Assembly (NCBI GenBank): GCA_013368315.1
Contig: JAACJM010000017.1
Coordinates: 186,001-250,000, forward strand
Length of the DNA: 64,000 nucleotides
Direction: 5' to 3'
Source: Tetrapyrgos nigripes
Taxonomy: Eukaryota > Basidiomycota > Agaricomycetes > Agaricales > Campanellaceae
This document shows, one piece after another, positions 48,908 to 60,702 of this stretch. Every line of letters starts with the position of its first letter. Position 1 is the first letter of the stretch. The notes below the pieces were generated by a model, which made no database searches, was not told the origin of the DNA, and was given only the letters and a program-made list of their open reading frames with translations. The position numbers and the translations under genes are program-made.

Positions 48908-49857
48908 ATCAGGATATGATATCCGATGGCTATGGGGGCTGAGTCAGAGATTTGGAGGAGATGTGACTAGTTGAACGGGGAACGCGGTATGATGGCATTG
49001 GAAACATCGGGGGGATATGAACGGAACTGAAAGGTGGCCGCTAAATGTGAATGAAATGTAAAGCTGCTGAAGTATCAAGGACTCTCGGAACGGAATGTAT
49101 GTTGACAAAACATCTGAAGTGTACCACTACTACTCATGGTCACAGAAAGTGACGGTCTCCCACACTTTCAGCACAGTAAATTTTTTTGTTCACCTTGAGC
49201 CTCACTGAACTCTGCTGGGACCCAAGCTCTACCCCATTGTTCTTTAACATCTGCAAGATGTTTCTATGGCTAAAATTTTGAGGTCAATCGAAGTGGAGTG
49301 CTCAAGATGAACAAAAAGTTTAGATGTACATAATGTCATGGGACCATCACTTTCTGTAACCCTGAGTACGCTTGCTACGTAGTTATCTCAATACCGTTGT
49401 CCGAAGAGATTAGCCAGAGTTAAGGTACATTGACCCAGCTTTGACTCGGTGCCAGTGATGTACATCGCGACTTTCGCTTGAAGTATAAGTATGCCTTGAG
49501 GCCTCTTGAGGCTACCAAAGAGACCACATACGGCCCGAAGAATTGGTTTGGTACGATCTCACTTGCTTTCACATGAGGTCACTCCTGGGGCACTCGCCGC
49601 CACCACACTTCCAATTCACATAGTTGAAAGGATACATGCACATGAAGTAGGTGATAAGTATACACTGTAATGTGAATAACCAGAGCTGCTACATCAGTAA
49701 GTGTTCCTCTCGCCATCGGCCTTCATAAATAATTAGAACTAAGTCTTAAAGTATACATACAGATAATGAGGGCGATTATTGGGCTATACCGAGGTGAAAA
49801 GGCATAAGACAGCCATTCGGAAGAAAATGGACCTAAGTATGCTACAAGAATGTCTTT
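48908..49857. other. Convergent intergenic region containing a MITE
   Basis: This lies between the 3' ends of the PLD and G-alpha genes. Apart from the element at 49133-49366 there is no coding frame or other structure I can support. Confidence 0.6.
49133..49366. mobile_element. 234-bp TA-flanked MITE (Tc1/mariner-like)
   Basis: The left end is ctcatggtcacagaaagtga and the right end, read in reverse, is ctcagggttacagaaagtga. The match continues into ggtc. TA lies on both sides (49131-49132 and 49367-49368). The interior is also loosely palindromic, with gttcacc-ttgag near the left and ctcaa-gatgaac near the right. It has no coding capacity. TA duplication plus inverted termini fits a Tc1/mariner-type non-autonomous element. 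Confidence 0.8.
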
Positions 49858-52151
49858 TTAAATCATGTCACTCCTTTGGAGATTGTTTCGAATTATTCCA
49901 TCGTGAACTGTGGATGAAATGAACGGCATGAGGCATAGGCGGTACGGGGGATTGGTAACGGGAGCATTACCTGCTATGACAAGTGCTATAGTGGAGTGCG
50001 TATCCTGCAAATCGAATGAATAATGTCAGAGTGTTCAGGGCTAGGCCACGCTATCTTGAAAGCGGTGTAAGGTAAAACGTACAATGGCGCTGGTGTCGTG
50101 TGAGATGAAAGGCCTTGGCTTCGGGGATAGTCGCTTCTACAGAGAGGGTGTACGAGTTAGTACCATGGCGACAACCGACGACTGGTCATACATGATAAGC
50201 CTTGAAGCGGTCCTTGAAGTCTAGAGAAACCTCGATGTTAGTGGCTGCCCGGAAGACAACTAGGGGCAACTCACATTTTGTGACATGAGCGATATCATTG
50301 GGCAGGTCGCCATAGCTCGGAACGAATCTTCTGACTTGGACGCCAGCATTGATAGTTTTTTCAAGGATGTCCTTCTGTTTCCAAGGTTAGCAAAAGGAGG
50401 TATCTGCATGATAAGTATCAATTACCCTCACCTTGTTAAAGAATACTATCAGGTTGCAGTCCGCCAGTAGTGCGTTCGAACAAATTTCCCGCCATATCAT
50501 CAACGTATCTTCCTGCATATCAAATCAGATTGGTGGTGCATATCAAGTCTAATTGGACCAGCCACAGACCAGACGATTCACTCGTGGATCTTCTTCGAGC
50601 ATTTGGTTAAAGGTGAGGGGTGCCAAAAACAGAATGGCTTGCACTAGTCATGTAAGTCGCTTGGCAGATCAGTAAAGCATATTCCCAATCAGCATGTTTC
50701 AAGCGCACGAACCATCGTCAAAGTAGGGTATCCACGTCCAGCGCTGAAGCCTCAACTGTCAGCGATGTGTGATAGGTGTACAATGACCAACTCACCGAGC
50801 CCCGAGCACCTCCGACGTCAGCTATGAAAAATTCTGTACCCTTGTTCGTGACTGCGGAGATATCAAAGAAGTGTCCAAAAAAACAAATATAACAATATAC
50901 CAGTCTCTGCGATCAGATGATGTTCTTCTACTCCAACTGTTCGGACCCTTGCTCGCACAATATCATCTGTGTCACTTATGTATGAGAGGTGAAAGAGTGA
51001 ATAGAAAGTGCTTCTTACCATCCGTGGGCTCATAATCTGGCGAGGCAATGCGTGCCACATCATCGAGGAAACTAACGGAAGGCATTGTTTCAGATGATAG
51101 CAAATGGAAAATGAAGGAAGGACCCACAATCCAGGCATATCCGGGAGGTTAATCTCCTTTGTCGTTAAAATTTCTTGAACGTCAGTATTAGCCCATAACT
51201 CAATGAGGTCGTCTTTGCATGCTTCCAGAAGACGTGAAAGGTCGGCTTGAGTTGAAGCTTGTGAGTGGGTAGGCATATCTTCTGATTCGAAAGAAGCACG
51301 CGTCGAATCGCGGAAGCCAAGTTTTGACTTCCAGCTGTTCCCCGCTCGTACACATATGTCCTTGGAGCCAACCGGGTCGACTGACACCATTCTGTTGACA
51401 TTTGTTTCCACTGAGAGGAGGGGAGTCAGGCGAAGATGTAGCCTGCGAAGGGATTTGTTCACGGTGTCATCCTTTGTCGGTGTATGGGGAGGAGTGAGAG
51501 GTGGAGAGGGACGTTTGTCATCGGCCGAACCAGAGTCATCGTCATGTATAGCACTGAGGATAGTCTTTATGGATCTAAGTGGGTATGCATCAGTCTCAAG
51601 GGTTTAGCAGATAGTCAAGACACGCACGCAATGAGATTAAGTTGTATAATTATCTTCCATACACCCCGCTCTTTGCGCAACTGATTCGGAGTGAAGGCTA
51701 TCCGGAAATCTGTGTCGTAGGTCGTCAATGAAGTTGGGAGACAGCAAGTGCAATGAAAGCCTCATACTTTTCAGCACGGCACTCTGAGGAAGTGAGACGA
51801 CATGAGCTTAAAGGGGTACCCAGATCCCTCAAAACACTATACCTTGCCTGACTCTGCCTGGCCTACGAGAAGTGGTAAGAGTCTTCGGTATACGAAAGGA
51901 TTTTCAAATAAGTACACACCTAACAAAAGTATCCTCATTGCTTTCCTTCTTCTCTCCAGTAGTTTCTTCGACTCCGCCAAATTTTCGTCAATTTGTCTCG
52001 AAACTTTTTGCGCATCCTGAAAAGCCCGCACCCGTCGTAGGCGCTCCTCCTCTGTCTCATTAGCAGGTGCTTTGAATCGGACCACGAAAGGATTTTCGAC
52101 ATCTGCCTCTTGTAGCTTTTCCTTGCCCTTCTTCCGTGTCAGCGAATCCAT
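49858..52151 (-). CDS. Divergent G-protein alpha subunit
   Basis: This is a heterotrimeric G-alpha-like GTPase with many short introns. It starts MDSLTRKKGKEKLQ, so it lacks the Gly-2 myristoylation site. The P-loop reads RILLLGQAESGKSAVLK across two introns. The helical domain includes FRIAFTPNQLRKERGVW and FLDDVARIASPDYEPTD. Switch I is DDIVRARVRTVGVEEHH, with the Arg finger and Mg-binding Thr retained. Switch II is FFIADVGGARGS-RWTWIPYFDD, where the catalytic Gln of DVGGQ is Ala. AILFLAPLTFNQMLEEDPRVNRL, LIVFFNKKDIL (NKxD) and FISHDTSAI-DTHSTIALVIA follow. The C-terminus is VHDGIIRNNLQRSDMI, without a CaaX-like or palmitoyl Cys. It belongs to the expanded, non-canonical G-alpha group of mushrooms, and the receptor is unknown. 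Confidence 0.9.
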
Positions 52152-52812
52152 GGTGAGGCAAAGTTAGAACAGGAGCGTAATGAACAAGTAATGACAGTTG
52201 CTAGAATGACCTTGCTGCTCATATATATGTAAATCCGGCGGCAATTGTGTATTCGGCTATCTGATACGCAAGTGTCCGCACCAAATGGATTTAACAAAGT
52301 CAGGGTTGATGGAAATTTTGATATGCGAATCTTCTTCAACGTTAGTATTACGCCGAAGCTTGGATCCTGAGTCACGCATTTTCGGAGCCTCCGAGTCTTC
52401 GAACTTCGAAGATTTTAGCACGCTTTGAATCAGATGGGGAGACCCTTGACAGATTGAGAAGAAGGTGCAGAAGTGGTGTAGCACCTGGGACTATCTCTGG
52501 TTCCACAAATATCTCATCAAGAAACAATCCATTGGGTCGAAGCGGCCCTGAGGGATGAGGCAGCGGGGCCCCAAGGAGGTCTACATACCGGGGGCGTCAA
52601 GGAAACACTCACAGAAGACGGCGGGCACATGCCTCGACGGTCTCCATTGGCCGCCTACATCTCTGCATTTAAATAGCATTGAATTTCCCCGACACGGCGC
52701 GAGGTTGTATATAGCACGGGGTAGTGTGGCGAAGCCAAAGGTACCAGAGAAGACAAAGTATTTGGCCTGTGAGCTAGAATGAAGGAAAGGAGGGTCAGCT
52801 CTAGTTTGAAGA
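52152..52812. other. Intergenic: G-alpha promoter and formamidase 3' flank
   Basis: No gene supported. Short frames (for example plus 52555-52782) lack motifs. The region presumably contains the G-alpha promoter and formamidase terminator sequences. Confidence 0.5.
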
Positions 52813-54109
52813 CTATTCGGACAAGATCGATTTTGGCAACATCATCCCAATCTAACGTCAGATGTCAGAAAGAACTTGTCTAAAATTCGCTCAGGTACTC
52901 ACGACATAATTGGGCATGTCTACCTAACTCGGAGCGAATGTTTGGAGATCAGCAAAGACCAGGAGACATGGAAAGAAAGTACACACCACTTCATGCATCC
53001 TGAGATCTCCTGCGACACTGCATAACATGTAGGCTGCAACAGACTCCAATTTGTGCTCCTCGCACAGATACTTGATCATATGCCGTAAGGCAGAGCGAGT
53101 AGCTTCCCTGATATCGGAATCCACCCCTGTGGTACAGTAATATTCTTCATCATACACTGTGACAGGGGAAGTTCTGAAATGAGGTGTCTTGGTGTATGGG
53201 CGATCTTTCATTACGGTCAAGCGGACCTGAGCTTTGATGGGTGTCTCAATGGCAGTTCCTAGGACGGTACATGTCAGATTATCTGGATTTGGAGACCAAC
53301 ACTTCGACTGTACCGCAGACCTCTGTAAAATCATTATGAATGATGAGTGCTGCTGAAAGTCTGAAAGATCACGGTACGACTCACCGCCGTCTCCCTGAGC
53401 AGCATGGCCATCCTATCGAAAATGAAACCCACGTTAACACTGGATGTCAGATGTAAAGACAGAAATACTTACCCCCATGGAGAACAGCGCTCCATCGACC
53501 TCAATGGGGAGATAGAAAGTAGATCCTACGCGCAAATGTTTGGTATCGACGTTTCCTCCGGTGTTGTAAGGAGGTATGGTTGAGAACGCTCCGTTCTTTC
53601 CAGGAGCAACACCCATTTCACCGGCGAACGGTTTTAGAGGAATCTTGATCCCTTTTTCCTCGTCAAACCAAGCATAGCCTTCCTCCTTGTTGAGTTTCCA
53701 TATCTTCAAAGCTGGTTCGGTATACTCGTCATGCAACAGACCAAATCCTGGTATAAGTGCCGTCCAGCCCCAATCTGCAGTTTCAATAGAAAGGACCTCT
53801 ATTTTGAGAGTGTCGCCTGCTTTCGCGTCCTCAACGTAAATAGGACCATTGACCTGGTCAAGTTGAGAAAAAACCATTGAAGAGATCGCTTCTACTCTCG
53901 AGTCTGCAGTGACCTGTCCATTTGACGCGTCAAGACAATCGAAAGTCACTGTTTCGCCAGATTTGACACGCAAAACAGGTTCAATACTGAGGATTTCAGA
54001 CCAGGAAAGCATTGTTTTTGAGAACAATTATTCTGGAGATAGAGCATACTTGCCTGTTATCCCAAGCAAGATGGCACTGAACTCGAGAAACAGAGTGGAT
54101 GGATGGCAT
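52813..54109 (-). CDS. Acetamidase/formamidase (FmdA/AmdA family)
   Basis: The enzyme hydrolyses short amides such as formamide or acetamide to ammonia and acid, and would serve nitrogen use in the cytosol. I place the start at 54109 (MPSIHSVSRVQCHLAWDN). A GC-AG intron (53987-54053, donor GCAAGT) joins it to SIEPVLRVKSGETVTFDCLD, restoring the family's HxxWDNSxxPVxxVxSGxTV opening. Then come GPIYVEDAKAGDTLKIEVL, GWTALIPGFGLL, KPFAGEMGVAP and PPYNTGGNVDTKHL. MG-DGHAAQGDGEVCGTAIE is the conserved signature, spread over three small exons. The end is DLRMHEVVDMPNYV-IGMMLPKSILSE. All joins are in frame, so the gene looks intact. A shorter start at 54012 is possible but drops a conserved stretch. 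Confidence 0.9.
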
Positions 54110-55093
54110 GGTGGTACGATACAGAGATTGTAGCCGTGGGAATGCATCGGGATAGGCGGGATTCTGACATTCCGCTCCGGTGGCGCACGGCTACCAGGCG
54201 GGTAGACAGCTAAGGCTTGGCTAAGGCCTTGCTAGTCTCATCCCCATCCACCTTGGATGCCTCTGCCCCGCTTATCAGGCGGATGGGATGAGATTAGGCC
54301 TTGCATTCGTCTGAGATAGTGCTGAGACAGGCACCACAAGTTGCAGGCGTTTCACGCAGCGGATTCAAACTTCATTTCCCTCCTTTGAATGTGGAACTGA
54401 GCGTTGGCGGAATGCTCTGACTCCCGCCAAAATATTTCATGCTTGAGAAAATGAGTCGAGGCGGAAATCCAGTAATCCCATATTTTGTTATCTTTAATTC
54501 ATCTGAGACTTCATAGAATTTCCAATGTTCAGAGCTGTCAGCACCATGTTTTGCTGCTTCAAGAGCTCCAGTTTGGCATTTTACCGCCAAACTCCCAAAG
54601 CATCAAGAGGCAGATGCGTTGGGAGAGTGAAACAGACGCTGAACTTGCGCTGAAGATAATCTGCGAGTGTTATGTACTCTTCGTTTCAGCTTTTACTGAG
54701 TCGAGCCGCTGTTATTTCCGTTCTACTTTTCTTCAAGCCCCTTCGATCCATTATTACTCCCAGTCAGCCTTTCCCTCACCTGTATAGGATAGGAGGAGAT
54801 AGCATCTTCGCGGCCGTCTCGAGACCTGACCTGGGTTTGGTATTACACGTGTATTAGTCAGAGTGTAGAGTAGAAGATCATTAAGTACAAGCGTTTCATA
54901 ACCATCAATCCGCAAAGTCAGGAGTATATCATAGTGAGGCGTGAAAAGAGTCTCTGTACCCAACGTGAAAGATCCATTCTCATCGCAAAAGTATCCCTGG
55001 GTACCTTGAGCTGCTGCTGAGTCAATGTCAAGCGGTCGCAGTCGGAACTTTAGAACGTACCAAAACAGAAGTTTCGTATGAATGGTATGAATG
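54110..55093. other. Intergenic with a small imperfect hairpin repeat
   Basis: This lies between the formamidase start and the Pmp3-type gene. An inverted repeat around 54214-54254 and 54279-54308 shares aaggcc...tctcatccccatcc in opposite orientation. Frames such as minus 54372-54590 and minus 54754-55152 show no motif. Confidence 0.5.
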
Positions 55094-55366
55094 TCAGAAC
55101 CATGCCTTCTTCCGCTGATTCCATAGCCATAGTGCATGGATAACGCCCCCAATCCAGAAAAAGAGCGTCAAAAGGATATTGATCAAGATATCTTGTGCAG
55201 GCCGTTTCATAAGAATCACAGCGACAGGGGGTAGTAGGATGGAGCACTGTGTGAAGGTAGGAAAATCCGCCGTGTCAGTTTGTGAGCATTATGTAGTAGA
55301 GAAAGAATATTTAAAGAGTAGACTTACAATGATGATGAGCACATCTTCGGTTGTAGTTCTTGCCAT
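55094..55366 (-). CDS. Pmp3/UPF0057-type small membrane protein
   Basis: This two-exon gene of 63 aa is missed by single-frame reading. Exon 1 (55328-55366) encodes MARTTTEDVLIII. An intron joins it to exon 2 (55094-55246), CSILLPPVAVILMKRPAQDI, then LINILLTLFFWIGGVIHALW and a basic tail RKKAWF. The family's two transmembrane helices, LPPVxV, the short polar loop (KRPAQD, usually KxGCGxD) and LINILLTxxxWxxGxIHA are all present. Pmp3 proteins are plasma-membrane proteolipids affecting membrane potential and salt tolerance. The loop Cys/Gly residues are replaced here, so it is a divergent member. Splice signals are gtaag and cacag. Confidence 0.85.
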
Positions 55367-55612
55367 GATGTTTTGAAGGATTCCAGAAAACGAAAGCAAA
55401 GCTGGATAATACGAGGTCAAGTACCCCTAATATATTCCTTAGCAGTCATGGCGTCATAACACGTCCACTCCACTCCACACCAAAGCCATCATACAGCAGC
55501 GGCACATACGTCATCTAGACGTCTTTCGAAATGAACAAAGAGACTAGCATCCCACCAAGAGTATATTTAGATATGCACAGTACTAGCAAAGCAATCGAGT
55601 TCGAAAGCGATA

Positions 55613-58600
55613 TCAAGCAAATGTAGACCAGTCAACTTTCTTCCTGACCCGCGGACTTGGCTTGGAATCCGAATTCATGTTAGACATGTCGAACAGATGT
55701 CGCATTGTCGGTCGACCATGAGGACAATTCCATGGTTGGTCCATCGTACCCATATGGTGAACAACCTAAGTAAAAGGCATATCAGACCAAAAAGGAAAAT
55801 CAACAGCGAGTTGTCTCCGCACCGTTGTCATTTGTCCTCTAGTCAGAGGCATCCCGACCATGACACTCTTCCTACAGGCCCTAGAGGCAAACATCGCTCT
55901 GGCCTTTGAACAACGTACCATCTGTCCAGTTGGACGATCTTGCAGCAGGTGTATGAGTTCTTCCAGGTCTGAGAGTAACAACGCTTCAGAAACAGGTCTT
56001 CTCTTGAAAAGCGGAGAACACGTACCCTTCATGTCAAACACCGTACTCTTGCTCACTGGTTGAGCAACCAAACTCAATCTACTACGCATTTGGGTCCCAG
56101 ACATCTCGTTATCCAACATTTCTATGTCAGGATCTTTCCGGACCTCAAGCTCGAAACCATTACTTCTCAGAACATCAAGATTTTCGATAGCGACCAGTTC
56201 ATCGGAAGCAGTAAGCTCCAGTGCTTGGGGTCTAATTGAACAGTCAGCACAGAATGAATAGCAGCTAGTACAAAGTTACGCCTCACCTGAAGAGCCGCTG
56301 ACTCTGAATAACGGTGGTTTGCTGTAACGTTTCAAAATTATACTTCTCGTCTGCGGCATGCTGATCCACGATGAAAAGGTCGTCCAATGACGCAGCATCT
56401 TCTTTGGAAAGAACTTGGTCCTCAACCGTACTATCACCACGCTGCAATCCTCGCTTCCTCCTCCTCACAATGACAAAGCCCAGATTGAACTGTCCAATAA
56501 CGTCCATCTTCTCAAAGTCCTTCTTATCAATCACACGAGAGAGTTTAGCTTCGGCTTCTTGGAGATCGTCCGAAAAGTCGGTGTTTTCGTCGTTGTCATC
56601 AGCAATTTGTCTGTTTCGCCCTAAGATGCCGTCTTTGGCTTTTGCAGACTTTTCTCGTGCCGCCTGGTGTTTTTCCCTCAACAAGGACCACCGACGCATT
56701 ATCGCCGAGAGGTTGAAACGCAGATGAACGTCGCCATCCGAAGTTTGGGAGGAAGCTGTCCGGATGACTTCGGGCCTGTCGACAGGCTGCGATTCACGCG
56801 ACTCTGACAATTGTTGGTCCCTTTCGCTGGCGGACAGTAAAGACGACGATGCCGCTCCTGACTCGTCGTCATCATCATCAAGAAGATTGATAATTTCCGA
56901 CGAAGATGAAAGCAACGTGCTCGTAGCAAGTGTCGAGGACGGAGGACCATTGACAGACGAGGTGTTGAAAGAAACGACAGAGGAAGACGTAGCGTCATGG
57001 TCGACATCCATGTCATCAGGTACTGTGGCGTCTTCATCATCATCTTCGCCGGGTAAGAACAGGGGAGCATCTACGTCCATAGTGCTGTCGTTATCGTTTT
57101 GTCTGGGGCCCTTGCCCTCGTCCTCATCTTCTACAATTTGGTCTTCTTCCCCTTGCTCCTCCCCTTGCTCATCCTCTGCATCCGACGAAGGCTGCTGGAT
57201 CTGACTACCCACTCTCGCAAACCCAACCAGTTTACTCCTCATATCCCTACGAGCAGCAGCAGAACCAGAACCTCCTTTGAACGAACCCGAATCTGTGAGT
57301 TTTGTCTGACGAAGACCACTACCACTACCACCACCACCAGATCCTCCGCCGCCAGCCAATGATGCAGCAGCTTTGCCAACTCGTGCTTTAAAGCTAGAAG
57401 GAGCCTTCCCTTCACCTTGTCCCTGAGTTGCCGACGAAGAGACAGTATGGCCCTGAACCTGAGCTTCGTCAATCTCTTCATCTCCTGAATCGTCACCAGA
57501 AGCAGTAGCCCTAGCAACCATGTCGAGGCCGTTGGGAACCGCTGAAGATCTACGCCGCTTCCTAGGAGGCTCATCATCTTCGTCTGTGTCGGTATCTTGA
57601 GTCTCTGGAATATGAATAGCGATAGCTGGTGGAGGTGAAGGTGCAGAAGCAGAAGCAGACATTGGCGCAGAGCTCGACGACGTCTGAACATAATTCCATG
57701 ATGCATTAGTCGTTTTCAGTACGACACTGGACTTGTCCTTGTCCTTGACCCTCTCCCTTTCCTCCTCTCTGCGATTCGCATCAAGAGCAGCTACCAACGC
57801 TTTCGCCAATGGCGGAGTTGCTGAAGGAGGGATAAGTGATGTGGTGTTCTCCTTAATAACAGCAGATGCACTGGAGATGGGTTCAGAAGAAGCCGAAGGG
57901 GTTTGGGCCGTACCGTTATGGCTACGTTGATGATCGTCATCATCATCAGTATCATCGTTCTCAGAGTTGGCATTGATGCTGGTATTGGCCATTCGTTGTG
58001 TGTCCCGCCCTACCCTTGAAGGCAAATCTCCCTCTACCTCCTCCTCCTCTTCTTCTTCACCACCATCATCACCATCATCAACCTCTACAGAACGGGAAGC
58101 AACCATACTACCCCTCCTACGCGAACCCACTGACGCGCTCCTATTCAGACCTGCCTGACTGGACGTGCTCAGGCTTGACGTGGTAGCTGGCGGTCTCATT
58201 GATGTACTTCGAGCTTGACCAACGCTAACAGATTGAATCTGGGTTTGACCTTGAGCCTGTGCCCCAGTGTGGCCATTTACGCCAAACGTAGATCGAGATG
58301 GTTGAAAGAGTTCTTCTAGGGCAGTCTAAATCGAAAAAAAGCTAATTAGTTTCACGAATATACCGAAGTGTTAGTATAAGAACATACCTTTAACGCATCA
58401 ATAATATGACTCTCAGCATGCAACAGAACCGTTCGTTTATCAGGAGTAACGTTGATGTCGACTGTATCACCGTCGACGGTAAAGTTAGCAACGATGAAAG
58501 GAAATTGGGCAGCAACGACTGCAGAAGGAGAGAAGGAGCGGTAGGTCTCGTTGAAGACTTTCTGAATCTGAAAGAAAGAACAATGAGATATGAGATAAAA

Positions 58601-59958
58601 TAATGAAGGAAATACTGGAGATAGGGTACCTTCGTCAAACCACACGGTCTACCATTGATGTAAAAGAACTGTCTGTCTGTTCCAGACCTCCCAGCACCTG
58701 AGCGAGAGCTGGAGCCAGAGCCAGGAACGGGAATAGGGGATGATATCAAGCCTTGAACGCGAACAGTAAGAGATTTCCCTTCATTGTCGTCAGATGAGGT
58801 TTGTTTTCGACCGAAAGTTTTTGGTAGGACTCTGGATAGACAAGACGAGGTGAGCTTGTGGCGCGGAAATGTAACAAGGGCAGCTCACTTGGGTACTTCG
58901 AATTGCAGGTTTAAATCAATTACCCCATCCAGTGCCTTCGGACCCCAGAGAGCTGTTATGCCGATCTTGACAGAAGGAGAACCTGTACGAGGGAGAGGTA
59001 TGGAGATGTGAGTGGCCTTCTGTCTGCGTAGAAACTTAGTCAACAGTGACAGCTGTAAGATGCTAGAATTGACATACCCTTTGTCTGGTTGATTGGTGAC
59101 TATCAGTCGAACCGCTTTGAGTTTGTTTTCACTTTCACTCGCGTCAGCCGTAGAATTGACATCGTTTGCAGAATGATTGGAGGTGTTTGTTTCAGAGAAA
59201 GAACCTAGTCCACAGCAGGGTCCGAGGGCGTAAGCGTTTAACAGAGCAAGGGCCTTCCCGTATTCTCGTTTGACGTTACGCTCGAGTTCTTTGCGACGGA
59301 CAGGAAGAGGGGCAAAAGGTGACTTGAGAAGAATGCTGGTACCACGCTAAATGGCTGACAGGTCAGTTAGAATGTGCATATACCAAACATATGGACTTCA
59401 CCTGTCTGACAGCTTTGGATCTCTTTGCCACTTCACCAGATTTTGCCAACTCGAGAACAGTTCCCATTGGAGCCTTCTCAACCGTTGCGGTCGTCACCGT
59501 CACACTCTCGCAAAGAGCACATAAAGACGAAAGGGCCTCTCCACGGAATCCAAACGACGATATCAGTGTAAGGTCGTTGAACGAGGACAGCTTGGAAGTA
59601 TGATGTTTTCGGCCTATAGAAGCAATTAATAAACTTCTACAAACTCTCATATCACGATTGTACATGCCTATACTGTCATGGTCACTCTCTGCGATACCGC
59701 CCCCATTGTCGATGACCTCGATACTGTTCAATCCATAATTCTTGAAACGGACCTCTGATACACAGGCATGTCAGTAAATTTATTATAAATGCACCTAAGA
59801 AAGATGCTTACCAATACTGGTAGCCCCAGCATCCAGACTATTCTCCACCAACTCTTTTACTGCCGTCTGCAGGTCAATTACCACTTGTCCTGAGGTTATA
59901 CGATGGACAGAAGCAGCATCTATGGATTTTATGGAGCCAGAAGAGGTGTTACTGGTCA
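55613..59958 (-). CDS. PMS1: MutL homologue PMS1 (MutL-alpha endonuclease subunit)
   Basis: This is a mismatch-repair protein that pairs with MLH1 and nicks DNA. The N-terminal GHKL ATPase has [28 protein letters not shown] and [17 protein letters not shown] blocks with [33 protein letters not shown] follows. The C-terminal endonuclease has GQFNLGFVI, then [14 protein letters not shown] (DQHAx2Ex4E metal motif), [12 protein letters not shown] and [13 protein letters not shown], all the nuclease signatures of the Pms1/PMS2 branch. Between the two domains lies an unusually long disordered linker (about 56800-58330) rich in Ser, Asp and Glu with a Gly run ([13 protein letters not shown]). The predicted protein is about 1,200 aa, longer than the usual 850-950. 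It starts at [20 protein letters not shown] and is intact as far as I can read. Confidence 0.94.
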
Positions 59959-60702
59959 TTTTTAAGATATTTGGAGGGACTCTTCATCTAAGCGACCTTG
60001 AGATGGATGTAAGAGTCTGAAGGCAGGGTCTGCATTTCATTGACTCGATGCGAAGGAGGGTCACACCGCGTGACTTGTGACAAAACGCGCAATGTGTCCT
60101 GTATAATTATTAAGGCTGTATTCAGGCTGCTTAAGCCTGTCGTTCCATGCTCTTTGGAGAATATTACTTCGATCGTGAATATAGGAGAAAAATTCTATAC
60201 GTAAAGATAGAATATTTGTACTATTGCGAGTTACTTGTAGCAAGGCAGAGTATGCGACCTCTCTTGACCGTATGGTATATAGCACCTTGTGTTGGTATTC
60301 AAAATTGGGGAATACATAGACAGAGACAGGGAGAACAGTGAAGAGTAAACAGCAGCGGGATATCAGTACCAAGAAATAACAACGTCAACGGATTCATCAA
60401 GACAGCTAATAAAAGCAAGGCATGGACAGAGTTAGTAAATCAGAAGGGACTGACGAGAATGGTACACTAGATGAACAGTACACATAGACATGGTAAATGG
60501 AGGATATTTCCACAGATGAAATGAAGCGCAGACTGTATTGCTTGGTTGGACGTTGTGAGAGATGATAATTTTTGAGTTGGTGTGTATGTATGAATGAGGA
60601 AGGGAGATAGAGTCAAGGGGAGATGGACAGAAAAGAATTCCGTATTTTGAGTCAAACGTTTAGCAGCGATCCGCCCAGGTCTAAGAAACCAAAATAGCAC
60701 CT
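59959..60702. other. Intergenic, no gene seen
   Basis: This lies between the PMS1 start and the xylulokinase stop. Short frames (for example minus 60061-60372) have no motif. It is presumably the PMS1 promoter and the xylulokinase 3' UTR. Confidence 0.6.
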
